Source: Sepioteuthis lessoniana (Eukaryota; Mollusca; Cephalopoda; Myopsida; Loliginidae). From it: 64,000 bases of DNA. The notes under the pieces were generated by a model. The model worked only from the letters and a program-made list of their open reading frames with translations, was not told the DNA's origin and made no database searches. The stretch is taken from positions 87,526,081 to 87,590,080 of the forward strand of contig OY757915.1 in assembly GCA_963585895.1 (NCBI GenBank), read 5' to 3'. Positions 53,493 through 63,652 of this stretch are shown here, piece by piece. Numbering within the stretch: position 1 is the first letter of the stretch; the number at the start of each line of letters is the position of its first letter. Made by a program: the position numbers and the translations under genes.

Positions 53493-53584
53493 ACGATCCG
53501 TGATACCAAAGAGTCTCCGTTGTAACAGCCGCCCATGGTGATAATGATGCTTCTGTTTACGAAGACGTGAAAGATTCTAATTAG
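53493..53584 (+). CDS. Exon 6: cytoplasmic tail, with two possible acceptors
   Basis: The acceptor TATAATTTTAG gives an exon starting at 53493. Joined in phase 1 it reads N-D-P and then stops at TGA 53501-53503. The same frame is open again immediately after, for 26 codons, to TAG 53582-53584. A second AG at 53512-53513 would start the exon at 53514, keep phase 1, skip the TGA and encode I-S-V-V-T-A-A-H-G-D-N-D-A-S-V-Y-E-D-V-K-D-S-N (split as residues 269-291). That tail holds S-V-Y-E-D-V, which fits the ITIM consensus (I/V/L/S)xYxx(I/V/L) around Tyr284. Which acceptor is used, or whether the TGA is an allele, readthrough or RNA-edited site, cannot be told from DNA. A missing upstream exon is also possible. 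Confidence 0.55.
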
Positions 53585-53907
53585 CCTTACATAGTTATTT
53601 TCGTTATTTATTTGTTTGATTGGAAAATGACACTCAGTAATAATTCATCAGCAAATTGAACTGGAAATCATTTTATTCTCTGAATTGAAGCATTTTAAGA
53701 GGTGTGCGCTCATCTCGCTATGATGCGAAATCTTGTTAGGTTGAGGTCACATACACACACGCACACACGCACATTACATATATATATATATATATATGGA
53801 ATTAATATGAATGTGAAAACCAAAATTTGGTCGAGTATGTATTTATTTAATATAGCATTTCACTCATTTACAAGCTTCATTGAATGAATGAGCGAAACGT
53901 TACATTA

Positions 53908-53913
53908 AATAAA
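53908..53913 (+). terminator. Candidate poly(A) signal AATAAA
   Basis: AATAAA lies about 320 bases after the TAG of exon 6, a plausible 3' UTR length. An (AC)n/(AT)n tract (53750-53798) sits between. The region is AT-rich, so this hexamer could be by chance. Confidence 0.35.
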
Positions 53914-53972
53914 CAAATACTCAAAGAAATTCTGGTTTTCACGCCATCTTTCTTATATTATGTTGGATATTT

Positions 53973-54003
<31 letters not shown>

Positions 54004-54059
54004 CCCAACCCTACACCCACATCCACACAAACATTTATATATATATATATATATATACA

Positions 54060-55315
54060 TATGCGTGTGTATGTGTGTATTTGTGAGTGTGTTCGGTTAA
54101 AGACCACGGATTGTTCCCCTTCAAAATCTTCAAGTCGAGACGTTCGAATCTTCCAGTTATTTTTCTTATGTCTAGGTCAAGATGGTGAAGAAAGTGCCCC
54201 ATACTAGCTCAAGCGCTTTCGGCCATTTTACTGGTCATCCTCTGGGGTTGTGTTAGATTGTTTGTTGCTGTGAGTTGTATTTATGTTTATTTGGAGTAGG
54301 TTTTTTTCTAATTGATAGGGTTGGCTCATTCTGTTAGGTTAGTTTTTTAGTAATTAAATTTGTTTAATATATTAATACCCGCATTGAATATTATTTTATT
54401 CATAGAAGGTTTTCTATTTTTTTATAGTTATTGCTTCGAGGACTTGTAAACGGTTTTTATTGTTATTTTCATATATGATTTTTGTATTATTAATTAGGAT
54501 CTTTATTATATCAAGGGATTTGAGTTTATCAGTGTCTTTGTTATGCTTTGTCATTAGATGCTACTTTATGGTGTTTATGTCAGAGAGGAGGCATGTAGGG
54601 CGACGGGAGAGTGTGGTTGTTGTGTGACCAATGTAGGTATTAGCTGTTATGTTATTTTCCGAGAGACACTCTCGAAATGGAGACATAAATTTATACACTA
54701 CATTAGTTTGATTTAGGGAATTTTTGAGAGAGTTTGTATTATTCTTAACGACGAGATTTGACTTTTAAATTTAGTGAAGTAGATAATTAGTTTTATTTGT
54801 TTTTGATGTTCGATGGGTTTAATGTGTCCATGTATAATGTTGGTTATTACATGTTCGTCTAATTTGTAGTTTTTATGCATTTGATTCTTGTAATATAAAT
54901 TTATTCTGTTAGTATTATTGTTGTTATTTTTATGGATGTTATGGAGATATGGTTTTATTAATTGATCGATTAGTTTATTAGGGAATTTATAATTAACTAT
55001 GGCTTGTTTTATGTTAGTTCTTTGTAAAATGTTTTCTTAAATGAGGATATGCGATAAATTCTATGGATTAAGTTTTTTATAAGGGCTATTTTATATTTTG
55101 GGGGCATTCGCTATGATATTTAAGTAAAGTGGAACTGTTTTTTTTTTATGTAAGGGTCTAATGAATTTGTCGTTGTTGCTAGGATCAGTAAGAACGTCTT
55201 GGAAAAGGATTTTTTAATTAATGTTGAATTCAGTGGTAAACTTTACAACATCTTCACTTGAAGATTTTAAAAAGGAAACAATCCGTGGTCTTTAACCGAA
55301 CTTGTTTTGATAACG
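54060..55315 (-). mobile_element. Penelope-like retroelement relic with GIY-YIG region
   Basis: Minus strand: pieces such as F-R-E-C-L-S-E-N-N, N-T-Y-I-G-H-T-T-T-T-L-S-R-R and K-H-N-K-D-T-D-K-L-K-S (54480-54710) match the C-terminal GIY-YIG endonuclease of Penelope-like elements. Upstream (54750-55150) the frame is broken. Its end (54200-54330) shares sequence with 32790-32995 and keeps a mutated hammerhead-like motif at 54208-54247. GGAAACAATCCGTGGTCTTT at 55275 recurs, inverted, at 54095, suggesting inverted terminal repeats. Confidence 0.7.
54208..54247 (-). ncRNA. Degenerate hammerhead-like motif (copy 5)
   Basis: Same layout as copy 4, but the core reads CAGAGGA instead of CTGAAGA, and stem I is CCC/GAG with a mismatch. 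Likely inactive. Confidence 0.4.
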
Positions 55316-55331
55316 ACTTGCTACCTGAGCA

Positions 55332-55333
<2 letters not shown>

Positions 55334-55373
<40 letters not shown>
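55334..55373. repeat. (AT)n tract
   Basis: Pure dinucleotide run. 55375-56165 holds short AT tracts and no recognised gene; ATTTATTTCGACTGG...GAAAATTTAC resembles 4860-4900 loosely. Confidence 0.9.
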
Positions 55374-55377
<4 letters not shown>

Positions 55378-56164
55378 GGAAAGAAAACTCAATGAACTGT
55401 AATTATGCTATAATTGATTTATTTCGACTGGCTGCTCTCATTAGATAGCATTAACAAAATTGTAAGGAAAATTTACAAACATTACAAAAAAAAGAAAGAA
55501 AAGGAAAAAAGACCGAAACACTAACGTCTTAGAAGAGTTGGAAGTTGTCCTGGATGAGATTTTTATATATTTTTATATATTACATTAATAATCATACGAG
55601 CGTACATCGAGCTCTCCTGGAGACTTATATAAAACATACATTCTCAACCGGAATAACTCCAAACTCATCGTCTCTGGACATTTATTACATATATATATAT
55701 ATAGATATAGATGTATAAAAGGGGAATTTTAGTAATGCTTACATTATTTGAATATACCAAATAAACCGTGGAATTTTCATGGATTCAGCAATTATATATA
55801 TACATATATATATAATCACACGAGTATCATTCAATAAATTAGGTGAATATTGTTTTAAAAGTTGGAAACACTGTTTAGAGTCGCATCTTTTGCAAGGAAA
55901 TCTTCGGTGATGGGTTCTTTCATGTTCCAAAAGAATGTCAGCATCACCTCCTTTACTGACTGCTGCACTGGAACTTTTTCTTTGCTGGAGAGTCAGTGGG
56001 TTTCCACTCTATGGACTGTCTTTTCAACTTAGGCCCCTTGTGGCAAACCCATGTTTAGCCTGTTTGTAAACATTTTATTTAACTAAAGCATGCCTTTTTG
56101 TAAATATCACCCATTCTTCTGTAAATTTCACATAGTTTTCACTTCTCAGTCATTAAATTCACCT

Positions 56165-56500
56165 TGTCAGCTGGGTCTATAGAATACACCGACTGCATCT
56201 CTACAGAGGGGTAAGACCACCCTAATTAGTGTCCTGGATATGACATCAAACAATCTGATGATAAGACTCCAATAATTCTGTAGCTTTGGGGAATGCAGAG
56301 TTCCCTTTTATTGCCATCGCTGCCAGGTCCAGGAGTGGTAGCATCTGATAGGGTCCTATCTATGGGTTAAATAGAAATAAACAGTCTACTTATGCTTGAC
56401 TGGATTGTTTGAAATAGAGCTGATTATATGTATGCAAATGGATTTGGCATTAAATAACCTACAATAGCTGATATGCCATAAAACCAAACCAAACAAAACC
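56165..56500 (-). repeat. COMP copy, minus strand
   Basis: GCTGGGTCTATAGAATACACC, CATCAAACAATCTGATG, ATAGGGTCCTATCTATGGG, then hairpin tail and AAAACCAAACCAAAC. Confidence 0.8.
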
Positions 56501-56504
56501 AAAA

Positions 56505-56745
56505 ACCAAATCAGCAAATAAATATTTGATTACAGACCTCTATTCAAACCTAGAGAGCAGTTCTATTTGCCGCCATTTTGAATAACCTCAAAACAAATAT
56601 TTTAAAATAGATTAAAATAATTTTTGCTATAAGCAAATTTTAAGCAATAACGAGTTTATATTTAAGGAAATAATTTCTTTTTTAAATTAATTTCTTTTTT
56701 CGAAAAATTCCTGTTATTTATCAAATGGCCCTCATATATATATTA
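56505..56745 (-). mobile_element. Mariner end fragment related to 46754-47230
   Basis: Read on the minus strand it starts GAGGGCCATTTGATAAATAA and shares AAACTCG, GCTATAAGCAAATTT-type and GCCGCCATTTTGAATA stretches with the 46.8-kb element (equivalent + sequence AAAAATAGCGGCAAACC). Right half is missing. Confidence 0.6.
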
Positions 56746-56813
56746 AATAGTGCAATTTGCATGGGTTCAGCTATTTTAATCTTTCTACAAAAAGTATTTA
56801 GGTTTTAACGGCA

Positions 56814-56817
56814 CGCG

Positions 56818-56848
<31 letters not shown>

Positions 56849-56850
56849 AT
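56814..56850. repeat. (GC)n(AC)n microsatellite
   Basis: CGCGCGCGCGCGC followed by ACACAC. 56850-57195 shows no feature. Confidence 0.9.
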
Positions 56851-57199
56851 ACAAACACATACACACTATGGTTGTTGAAAAAACCATGCTAATTCTTATT
56901 TCCGCCTCTCTGCGTGTCTGTCCAATTGGATTGAAAATATCTTTTAATTACAATATGACGTTCTTATGATGTAAACAGAAATATGCAAATTCAGCGTTTT
57001 TCTTTAAAAGGAAATGGAAGTGGAACGTGTGTACAATGAAATTAAAATATATTGAAATAATTACAATATGAGTTCAAGATGTGAACCATGTCTAGATTGT
57101 CAACCATATTTAATTTTGTCAACGAACAAGTAGATATCATCTCAGTTAGAAATATAATACCATCTCTCTACCATAATAGTTGTTAAATTTGTAAATGAC

Positions 57200-57450
57200 C
57201 ACCCTGTCGGTGTGGCCTAGAATACGTTAATTGTATCCCCTGCGGAGACGTAAGATTCCCCTCCAATCCAAAACGGAGGTGTCCTGCGTATGACACTAAA
57301 CTAAATATTATTTTAACCTTCACTTTTGGTGCTCTAGGGATGTGGAGTTCCCCTTCATTGCCATTACTGTCTGGTCCACTCTGAACCGGAATGGTAGTAC
57401 TTATTAGAGTCTCTTTAAATAACCTAAGACAAGTTGATATGCCATTTTGA
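57200..57450 (-). repeat. COMP conserved module, minus strand
   Basis: TGTATCCCCTGCGGAGACG, GTGTCCTGCGTATGACAC, GGTGCTCTAGGGATGTGG and GGTAGTACTTATTAGAGTC. Confidence 0.65.
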
Positions 57451-57489
57451 ATAAATGCAGAACTGTATTAAAATTTACAGAGATTAATT

Positions 57490-57785
57490 TTTCAAATTTT
57501 GAGTAAATCAGAACTGACACTAATATTTCTTGAAACTATCGAGCCTCAAGGGTCCGTCCCTCCAGAATCTAACACTCTCCAGAGTGGTCAGGTTTATTGC
57601 TTGGCGCCTGAGGCCCCCTTTTTAGGGGAACGTCGGCGGAGCCAGAGGTATTTTTGTGCTCGCCAGGCGTATTTGGGCAACGACCCTGCATCTGCAACCA
57701 CCTTAAAAAGGCCATGTGGTGCACTCGTTCGTTTGGTGGGGTGTGCAACAAATAACTGTCACACAAATTATAATTGCGCACCTCT
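57490..57785. other. GC-rich unrecognised block
   Basis: 57545-57730 is much richer in G+C than its flanks (CCTGAGGCCCCC, GGGGAACGTCGGCGGAGCC, CTCGCCAGGCG). Open in several frames, the longest being 125 codons from 57499, but the translation has no domain and runs into the RTE fragment. Most likely another repeat; coding status unproven. Confidence 0.35.
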
Positions 57786-57789
57786 ACTT

Positions 57790-58030
57790 TCATCATCATC
57801 CTCAAGGTGTGTCGACAACACAGATTCCTTTGACACTCTCTCGTTATTCGTCCCTATTAGCAATCGTGCTTGTTAAATCCTGTATATGGTATCCAATGTT
57901 CGTGCAGAGGTGGGGAATGTAAGTTTTTATTGGTTTGTCAAGACTGATGTGTACATGAGTCCATAGGAGAAACTTGATCATGAGTTCATCCTTACTTTAC
58001 GAATAGCGCTTAGCACCCATTGTTCTATAG
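57790..58030 (-). mobile_element. Diverged RTE LINE 3' end
   Basis: CATCATCATCCTCAAGG, ACAGATTCCTTTGACACTCTC and GAGTTCATCCTTACTTTAC in RTE order on the minus strand. Confidence 0.65.
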
Positions 58031-58229
58031 ACTTCGTTTTTACATTTTTTTCTATGTATCATCGACTCGACGAACTTATAGGGTTGAAGTTAAAATATTA
58101 TACAAAGATGAGTCAAAAGTTTTGCGATATTTTAGTAACAAGCGGCAAAATTTGGCAGCTCTGAATGCTTTTGCCAAAGTCGTGAAAGTGACAAACCAAT
58201 CTGGACTGTGAGATAACAAATTCACCTGA

Positions 58230-58905
58230 TTGCCCAGCCGCCCGGAACTCTAGTATATAACGACAGCTTTTCTGCAGATGGGTAAGACTCTCCCAACAAG
58301 TGTACTGTGGCCCTGTAGAATACACCGATTGCTTCTCGGCAGAGGGGTAAGACTCCCCCAACGAGTATTCTAGACCCAGTCGCATAGGGCTGTAGAATAC
58401 ACCGACTGCTTTTCTGTAGAGGGGTAAAAGCCCTCAACGAGCATCCTGGATCTGACACTAAACAATCTGCTGTTGAGGTTCCATTAATCCTGGAGGTTTG
58501 GGTAATGTGGAATACCCCTTCATTGTCATCGCTCCTAGGTCTACTCTGGCCCGGAGTGGTAGCACCTGATAGAACCCTAACTAAACTGTGTACTTTATCC
58601 TAAACTGAATTGTTTGAAATAGAATTGTTTCTGACATTTAAACTGTGTACTTATGGTAAACTAAACTGCTTGAAATAGAACTGTTTTATATACTAAACTG
58701 AATTGTTTGCAATAGAACTATTTTTTATATTGAAACTATGTGCTGATGCTAAACTGATCTGTTTGAAATAGAGCTGTTTTATCATTTAACTGTGTAAACA
58801 AAAACTATACTTATACTAGACTGTTTGAAATAGAAATGTTTATATGTATAAAAATGAATTTGGCATTAAATAACATAGAACGGTTGATATGCCTTAAAAC
58901 CAAAC
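58230..58905 (-). repeat. COMP copy, minus strand, with triplicated module part
   Basis: The block TGTAGAATACACCGACTGCT, TCTGCAGAGGGGTAAGACTC, CCCAACGAG occurs three times (58235-58310, 58311-58388, 58389-58455). Then the module, an array (58575-58850) and the hairpin tail (58855-58905). Confidence 0.8.
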
Positions 58906-59105
58906 TAAACCATGTTCAGTACTAAAGAAGGAAAACGTCTTTAAATCAATTTTTCAAAAGATATCTGGTGATGCTATGTTACCGCGAAAGACATATATTC
59001 AGTCTAATAAATAAAACCATTGTGGTGCTTAACTTGCTTCATTAAAAATAACTTTTAGGATGAGAAATAAAAATTTTGATGGTGGCCAAGTACTTTGACT
59101 GGTAG

Positions 59106-59136
<31 letters not shown>

Positions 59137-59335
59137 AGTCAAAAATGAAGGTGATCGTAGTATAACGTTTATCGCTGCAGGAACTGGACACGGTGACCAG
59201 AGTTCAAATCCTGGACAAGGCTGTAAACATTTCACTAGTACCCTTGGGAAAGGAATTAATCCAACTATCCTTCCAGCTATGGGTAAATAGTAGGGCATAT
59301 TGAACTCTTTAACCTTGGTAGGTGTTGTAACTCGT
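59106..59335 (+). repeat. (AT)n and tSINE-2 copy
   Basis: (AT)n to 59133, then GGTGATCGTAGTATAACG (decayed box A), GAGTTCAAATCCTGGAC (box B), AGCTATGGGTAAATAGTAGG. 59340-59650 is unrecognised. Confidence 0.7.
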
Positions 59336-59654
59336 ATTTTCGAGTTAACAAAGAAAGAAGAAAACACGTCAAGTAGTTAGATAAAAAATAGGTTTTATTG
59401 CACAAGATACATTGAACCAACAAAACAGGTAGTATTCACAAGTCTTGTTCCCTTCTCTCGTTTGAAGGTTGGCTATTCATAGAAAGTAGACGATTCCATT
59501 ATCTTACCTTTATGAAGTATATGACAGTATGGCAAGCAGTATAGGAGAAAGAAAACTGAATTCAAACCTGATAAATTCTGCTGAAAAATTAACCTCGTGT
59601 CTTTCTCAATCTGTTCACTTTTTTCTGCTTAAATCGGTTTATATCTACTCACTT

Positions 59655-59705
59655 TCTTCTTCTTCTTCTTCTTCTTCTTCTTCTTCTTCTTCTTCTTCTT
59701 CTTCT
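59655..59705. repeat. (TCT)n microsatellite
   Basis: Translates as poly-Ser in one frame; not a gene. Confidence 0.95.
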
Positions 59706-59867
59706 CTCAGTCAGTTCATATCTATCTATCTAGCTAGCTTGCTAACTACATTATCGCCCATGAGCAAGCACACTTCTAACAATTTGTAATGACTAAAACT
59801 ATATAAATCCGAGCAAAATACTAGTATTAAGAAGAGATACTTAAAGTCGTAATTGTTGCCAAAGGAT

Positions 59868-62200
59868 TATTATTATTATTAGAGTTTTTCACGTCAGCGA
59901 TAGCTGAGGGTCTTTCACTGGAGATTGAGTGACAGCAAGTCTCTTCAAGTCTCCAGGACTCTTATCAGTATTCTGGCCGTCTTCAATAATGCTGTTGTTT
60001 GGATGGTCTCCACTCGGTCGCCAACTTCCAAATCCTCCAGGCCCTTTAATAATCCTTTAGTTACAGTGCCAAAAGCACTTATCACAATTGGTATAATTGT
60101 CACCTTCATATTCCATAGTTTTTTCAATTCTCTTGCAAGGTCGAGGTACTTATCTCTCTGTTCACATTCTTTCAGTTTTATTCTGTGGTCAGCTGGGAGA
60201 GCAAAGTCTACAATTTTGCAGATTTTCTTCTTTTTTTTTTTTGTTGATGTTGATTGTTATAAGGTCTGGTCTTCTGGCCGAGATTAGGTGATCCGTTTGT
60301 ATCTTAAAGTCCCATAGGAGTTTGTGTGTGTCATTTTCTAGAACAGGTGCTAGGTTGTGCATATACCATTTGTTGGCATAGTCAAATTGAAATTTCTTGT
60401 ACATTTCCCAGTGGATCACCTTGCCTACCCAGTCGTGTCTCGCTTTGTACTCCTTCTGTGCCAATTTGCTGCATTTGCTTATAATGTGATTGATGGTTTC
60501 ATCCCTGTCACCGCATAGTCTGCATTTGTTATTTTGTTGCGTCTTATTTATCCTCGCCTTAATATGATTTGTTCTTATGGCACTGTTTTGGGCTGCCATT
60601 AGGAGAGATTCTGTTTCTCTCTTAAAGTTTCCTTTTCTTAGCTATGTCCAGGTTTTGTCGTATGAGATGTTGTTTATTAGTCGTTTAAAACGCTCATGGA
60701 GTTGTTTTCCTTCCCATTTTTTTCCCCTAGTTTTTGTCATTCTGTTATCTATCGTGTTGTCAGTATTGTTTCTGATGGCCGTAATCAGTTCTCTTTCGTG
60801 TTTTTCTATGTAGTCTTCGAGTCGTTGTATGGATGTGTCAACGCTGTCTTCGATGCTGGCAAGTCCTCTTCCTCCCACTTTTCATGGTACATATAGTCGG
60901 TTAACATCGTCTCTGTGATGTAATGCATTGTGCATGGTCATTAGTTTTCTAGTTCTTTGGTCCATTTGTCTAAGTTCCTCTCTGGTCCACTTGAGAAACG
61001 GCCCCGAGTATCTAACGAGGGATACAGCCCAAGTATTTATTCCTTTGATAAGGTTTCTGTTGGAGAGCTTTGTCTCGAGTAGTTTTCTAGTTCTCCTGGG
61101 ATATTCTTTTTTAATTTTGTTTTTCATTTCGACTTGTTTGATGGTGTTTGCCTCCAAGATTCCTAAGTATTTGTAGATCTCGTTTTCTGCGAGTGTTCTG
61201 ATCTTGTCTTGATTTGGTAGTACTATCCCGTCAGTTAGATGTCGTTTACCACTTTTCATGATGAACAGAGCACATTTTTCAATGCCAAATTCCATCCCTA
61301 TGTCTTGACTATATATTCTAACTGTGTGTATTAGGGTTTCCAGTTCTTTTTCATTTTTTGCAAATAGTTTTATGTCATCCATGTACATTAGGTGGTTGAT
61401 CTTTTCTTGCGATCTTCTAAGTTTGTATCCGGCCGTGCATTTTCTGAGCTTGTGGTTTAGTAGCATCATGGCAATTATAAATAGTAGGGGTGATAGTGCA
61501 TCTCCTTGGAAAATCACTCTTTGGATCTTTGTTTCTGCCAAGCTGTTGATTCAACTCTCCAGTTTTTCATGTTTTTTTCGATGAAGTTTATGATTTCGTA
61601 TGATATTTTGTACATTTTCTGTCTGTTCTTGCTTTCATTTAGGATGTGTTGATCTATGTAGAGTAACTCTGCTGTACCTCTGGATCCTTTGCAGCATCCT
61701 TTCTGTTCGTCAGGGAACAATCGACGGCTTGTTAGCGAGTAGTATATCCCTTCCGTTATTTGTGCTGTTAATATTTTCCACATCATCGGTAAACAAGTTA
61801 TGGATCTATAATTTTTGGGGCTGTTCCTTTACTTGGGTCCTTTTGAATCAATGTGGTCTTTCTTTTGGTCATCCAGTCAGATACTTGTGCATCTTTTAGG
61901 CATCTTTTCATTTCTAGTGCTAGTCTGTCGTGAATGGAGGTGAATTTCTTGAACCAGAATCCATGTCCTGGCGTTTTCCAGTTTGATATCTTTTTTAGTG
62001 TCTTTTTGAGTAGTTCGATGTGTATTTCCACTTTGGGACCTTCCTCGAATCCTTCTAATTCTCTTGTCATATCGTTTATCCATTCAACCTTTTCGTTATG
62101 CTTTTTCGGTTGCCAGATTTTTGTCCAAAATTGTTCGGTTTCTTTGGCGTTTGGTTGTTGGTATGTTTTTGTGTCATGCCCTCCCAATTGTTATTGTTTG
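59868..62200 (-). mobile_element. R2-like LINE with restriction-like endonuclease, mildly decayed
   Basis: Minus strand, in order: 62187-61798 (region before RT); 61786-61514 (E-Q-K-G-C-C-K-G-S-R-G-T, Y-I-D-Q-H-I-L); 61541-60882 (219 codons, RT motif B F-Q-G-D-A-L-S-P-L-L-F and motif C Y-M-D-D); 60878-60642; 60599-60189 (zinc knuckle C-x2-C-x8-H-x4-C, then R-R-P-D-L-I-T-I-N, the PD motif of a restriction-like endonuclease); 60127-59945 (V-T-I-I-P-I-V). It ends in an (AAT)n tail on the sense strand (59868-59880). Several frameshifts, and an internal RT segment is shortened near 61514-61560. The 5' part is missing. Reference for the fragments at 6.9-9.6 and 14.5 kb. Confidence 0.8.
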
Positions 62201-62439
62201 TTACTTTAAACCAAATAATTGCTTGAAATAACGGCAACTATATAATTGTATGCAATTTATTTTTATTATTAGATAGGAATTCTTGAAACCCTATATCAGT
62301 TCGCAAATGTTTCATTTCAGGAAGAGTTTCTTGAAGCTATAATTTACAAACGTTTACCATAAGTTACTTGAAACCATATAATTGCTTGAAAAAACTAAAA
62401 CCAACTGATTTCAACATTTAACAACCTATAGTGAATAAA

Positions 62440-62634
62440 CCATTCACACACGCACACACGCACACACATATACGTGTGTGTGTGTGTGGCATATATCTTA
62501 TATATATGTACATATTTAAATATCAGTTTATATATATATAAATTTATATATATATATATGTATGTATATTTATCATATATTTATATACTTATATAAAACT
62601 ATATACGTATAAATTTTATATATATATATATTCT

Positions 62635-62682
<48 letters not shown>
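62440..62682. repeat. (AC)n and long (AT)n-rich low-complexity block
   Basis: Alternating CACACG, GTGTGT and TATATA stretches. 62205-62440 carries a few COMP-array-like units on the minus strand (AGGAATTCTTGAAACC). Confidence 0.85.
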
Positions 62683-62858
62683 TGTTTGAATTTAAACCTA
62701 AACAAGGCGACTAGTGTTTTTGTTTGGCAAATCTGCCAACTCTATTTATGATTGTAATTCATTGTTTAAAATGTGGAATGAATCAATTAAAGATAAGATT
62801 TCAACAATAAAAAAGTTATGTTTTTCTATTCTTGGTTTTGTAAGGTTTTTCTTTTTAG

Positions 62859-62905
62859 AAGAAAAAGACGACGAAGAAGGAAGTAAACAACAGCTTATGA
62901 AATAA
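62859..62905 (+). CDS. Candidate alternative last exon with acidic/lysine tail
   Basis: A strong polypyrimidine tract and acceptor (GGTTTTTCTTTTTAG) precede AA GAA AAA GAC GAC and so on, ending at TAA 62903-62905. The predicted tail is E-K-D-D-E-E-G-S-K-Q-Q-L-M-K. Read in phase 1 it joins exon 5 of the receptor-like gene as A+AA = Lys. It could therefore be an alternative cytoplasmic-tail exon of that gene. It could equally be the last exon of an unrelated gene whose other exons are not visible, or chance. No repeat family covers it. Confidence 0.35.
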
Positions 62906-63094
62906 ATAGCTGATCAATGGAGCGAATTCAAAAGTTTCGATTATGGTTTTCAGATGGGTGCACGTAGAGTACACATTACCCCGCTCCACTGATTGATCAT
63001 TGGCCCCTAGAAAGGTTGACAATGGGTGTAAAAATTATTTTACTAAAGCTGTACCTTAGCTGCTAATAAACCTTTCGAGAGAGAGTATTGATTG

Positions 63095-63240
63095 ATAGAT
63101 TGATTAACAGCATATCAATTCATCTAGGGTTATTTTATGCCAAGAGGTTAGAGAATCACGTCAATTACACATTTGTATTTACATTTTTTGTGTAGTTTCT
63201 TTAGTGATTTTTGCACACGGTTATATATCAAGTCTCCAAT
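63095..63240 (+). repeat. T-repeat copy
   Basis: CAGCATATCAATTCATCTAGG, TTATTTTATGCCAAGAGG and TGATTTTTGCACACGG match 29230-29375. Confidence 0.6.
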
Positions 63241-63249
63241 CAAATACAG

Positions 63250-63478
63250 GGGTGCCCTCGTGGTTAATGCGATGGACTGCGGAATCGTAGTAAGCGAGTT
63301 CGAATTCCAGTCGCGCTATTATGTTCACTTTCGGAAAAATACTCTTGGAAGAGGTATGAACCCCCTTATCCTCCCACCTATGGGTTAAGTAGTACCACTA
63401 CTATTCTTCTAGAAGGAAGTGTTTGGTATTAAATAACCTACAAAGGTTGACATGCCATTAAACAAAGAAACCAAACCA
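63250..63478 (+). repeat. tSINE-1 copy
   Basis: GTGCCCTCGTGGTTAATGCG, GAGTTCGAATTCCAGTCGCG, TATGTTCACTTTCGG, CTATTCTTCTAGAAGG, hairpin tail, AAACAAAGAAACCAAACC. A COMP module start follows at 63500-63575. Confidence 0.85.
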
Positions 63479-63652
63479 TCCAATTAAATACAGATAATTT
63501 GTAAACAGATGTATTTGACTCATAGATGGGATCCCAACAGGTACAACCACTTCGAGTCCAAATGGACCTGGGAGTAATTTTTCTTGTTCTTCTCACTAAG
63601 AATATGAAGAACTCAAACGGCCAGCTAGCTTACTTTTTCTATTTTTTTCAAG

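Larger units (their letters stand above)
1798..53584 (+). other. Six-exon gene for an F5/8C-like / TSP1 / single-pass membrane protein
   Basis: Gene model built by eye. Exons are 1798-1855, 6449-6720, 17245-17407, 27489-27680, 32514-32633 and 53493-53584. Every intron starts with GT and ends with AG, and the phases (1, 0, 1, 1, 1) join without a break. The spliced frame encodes about 271 residues with the first acceptor of the last exon, or 291 with a second acceptor 21 bases downstream. Domain order: signal peptide 1-18, F5/8C/discoidin-like beta-sandwich about 21-164, TSP1 repeat about 169-218, transmembrane helix about 241-263, short cytoplasmic tail. This is the architecture of a small type I cell-surface adhesion or recognition protein. 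No specific family member is recognised. Ligand binding through the sandwich and TSP1 modules is inference. Introns are 4.6, 10.5, 10.1, 4.8 and 20.9 kb and are filled with repeats. Extra exons inside intron 5 are not excluded. Confidence 0.8.

Noticed and set aside
57499..57876. 125-aa frame as a host gene
   Set aside because: No domain, no splice or start context, and its last third is a reversed RTE LINE end.
59529..59789. Poly-Ser open frame
   Set aside because: Caused by (TCT)n; no flanking exon signals or domain.
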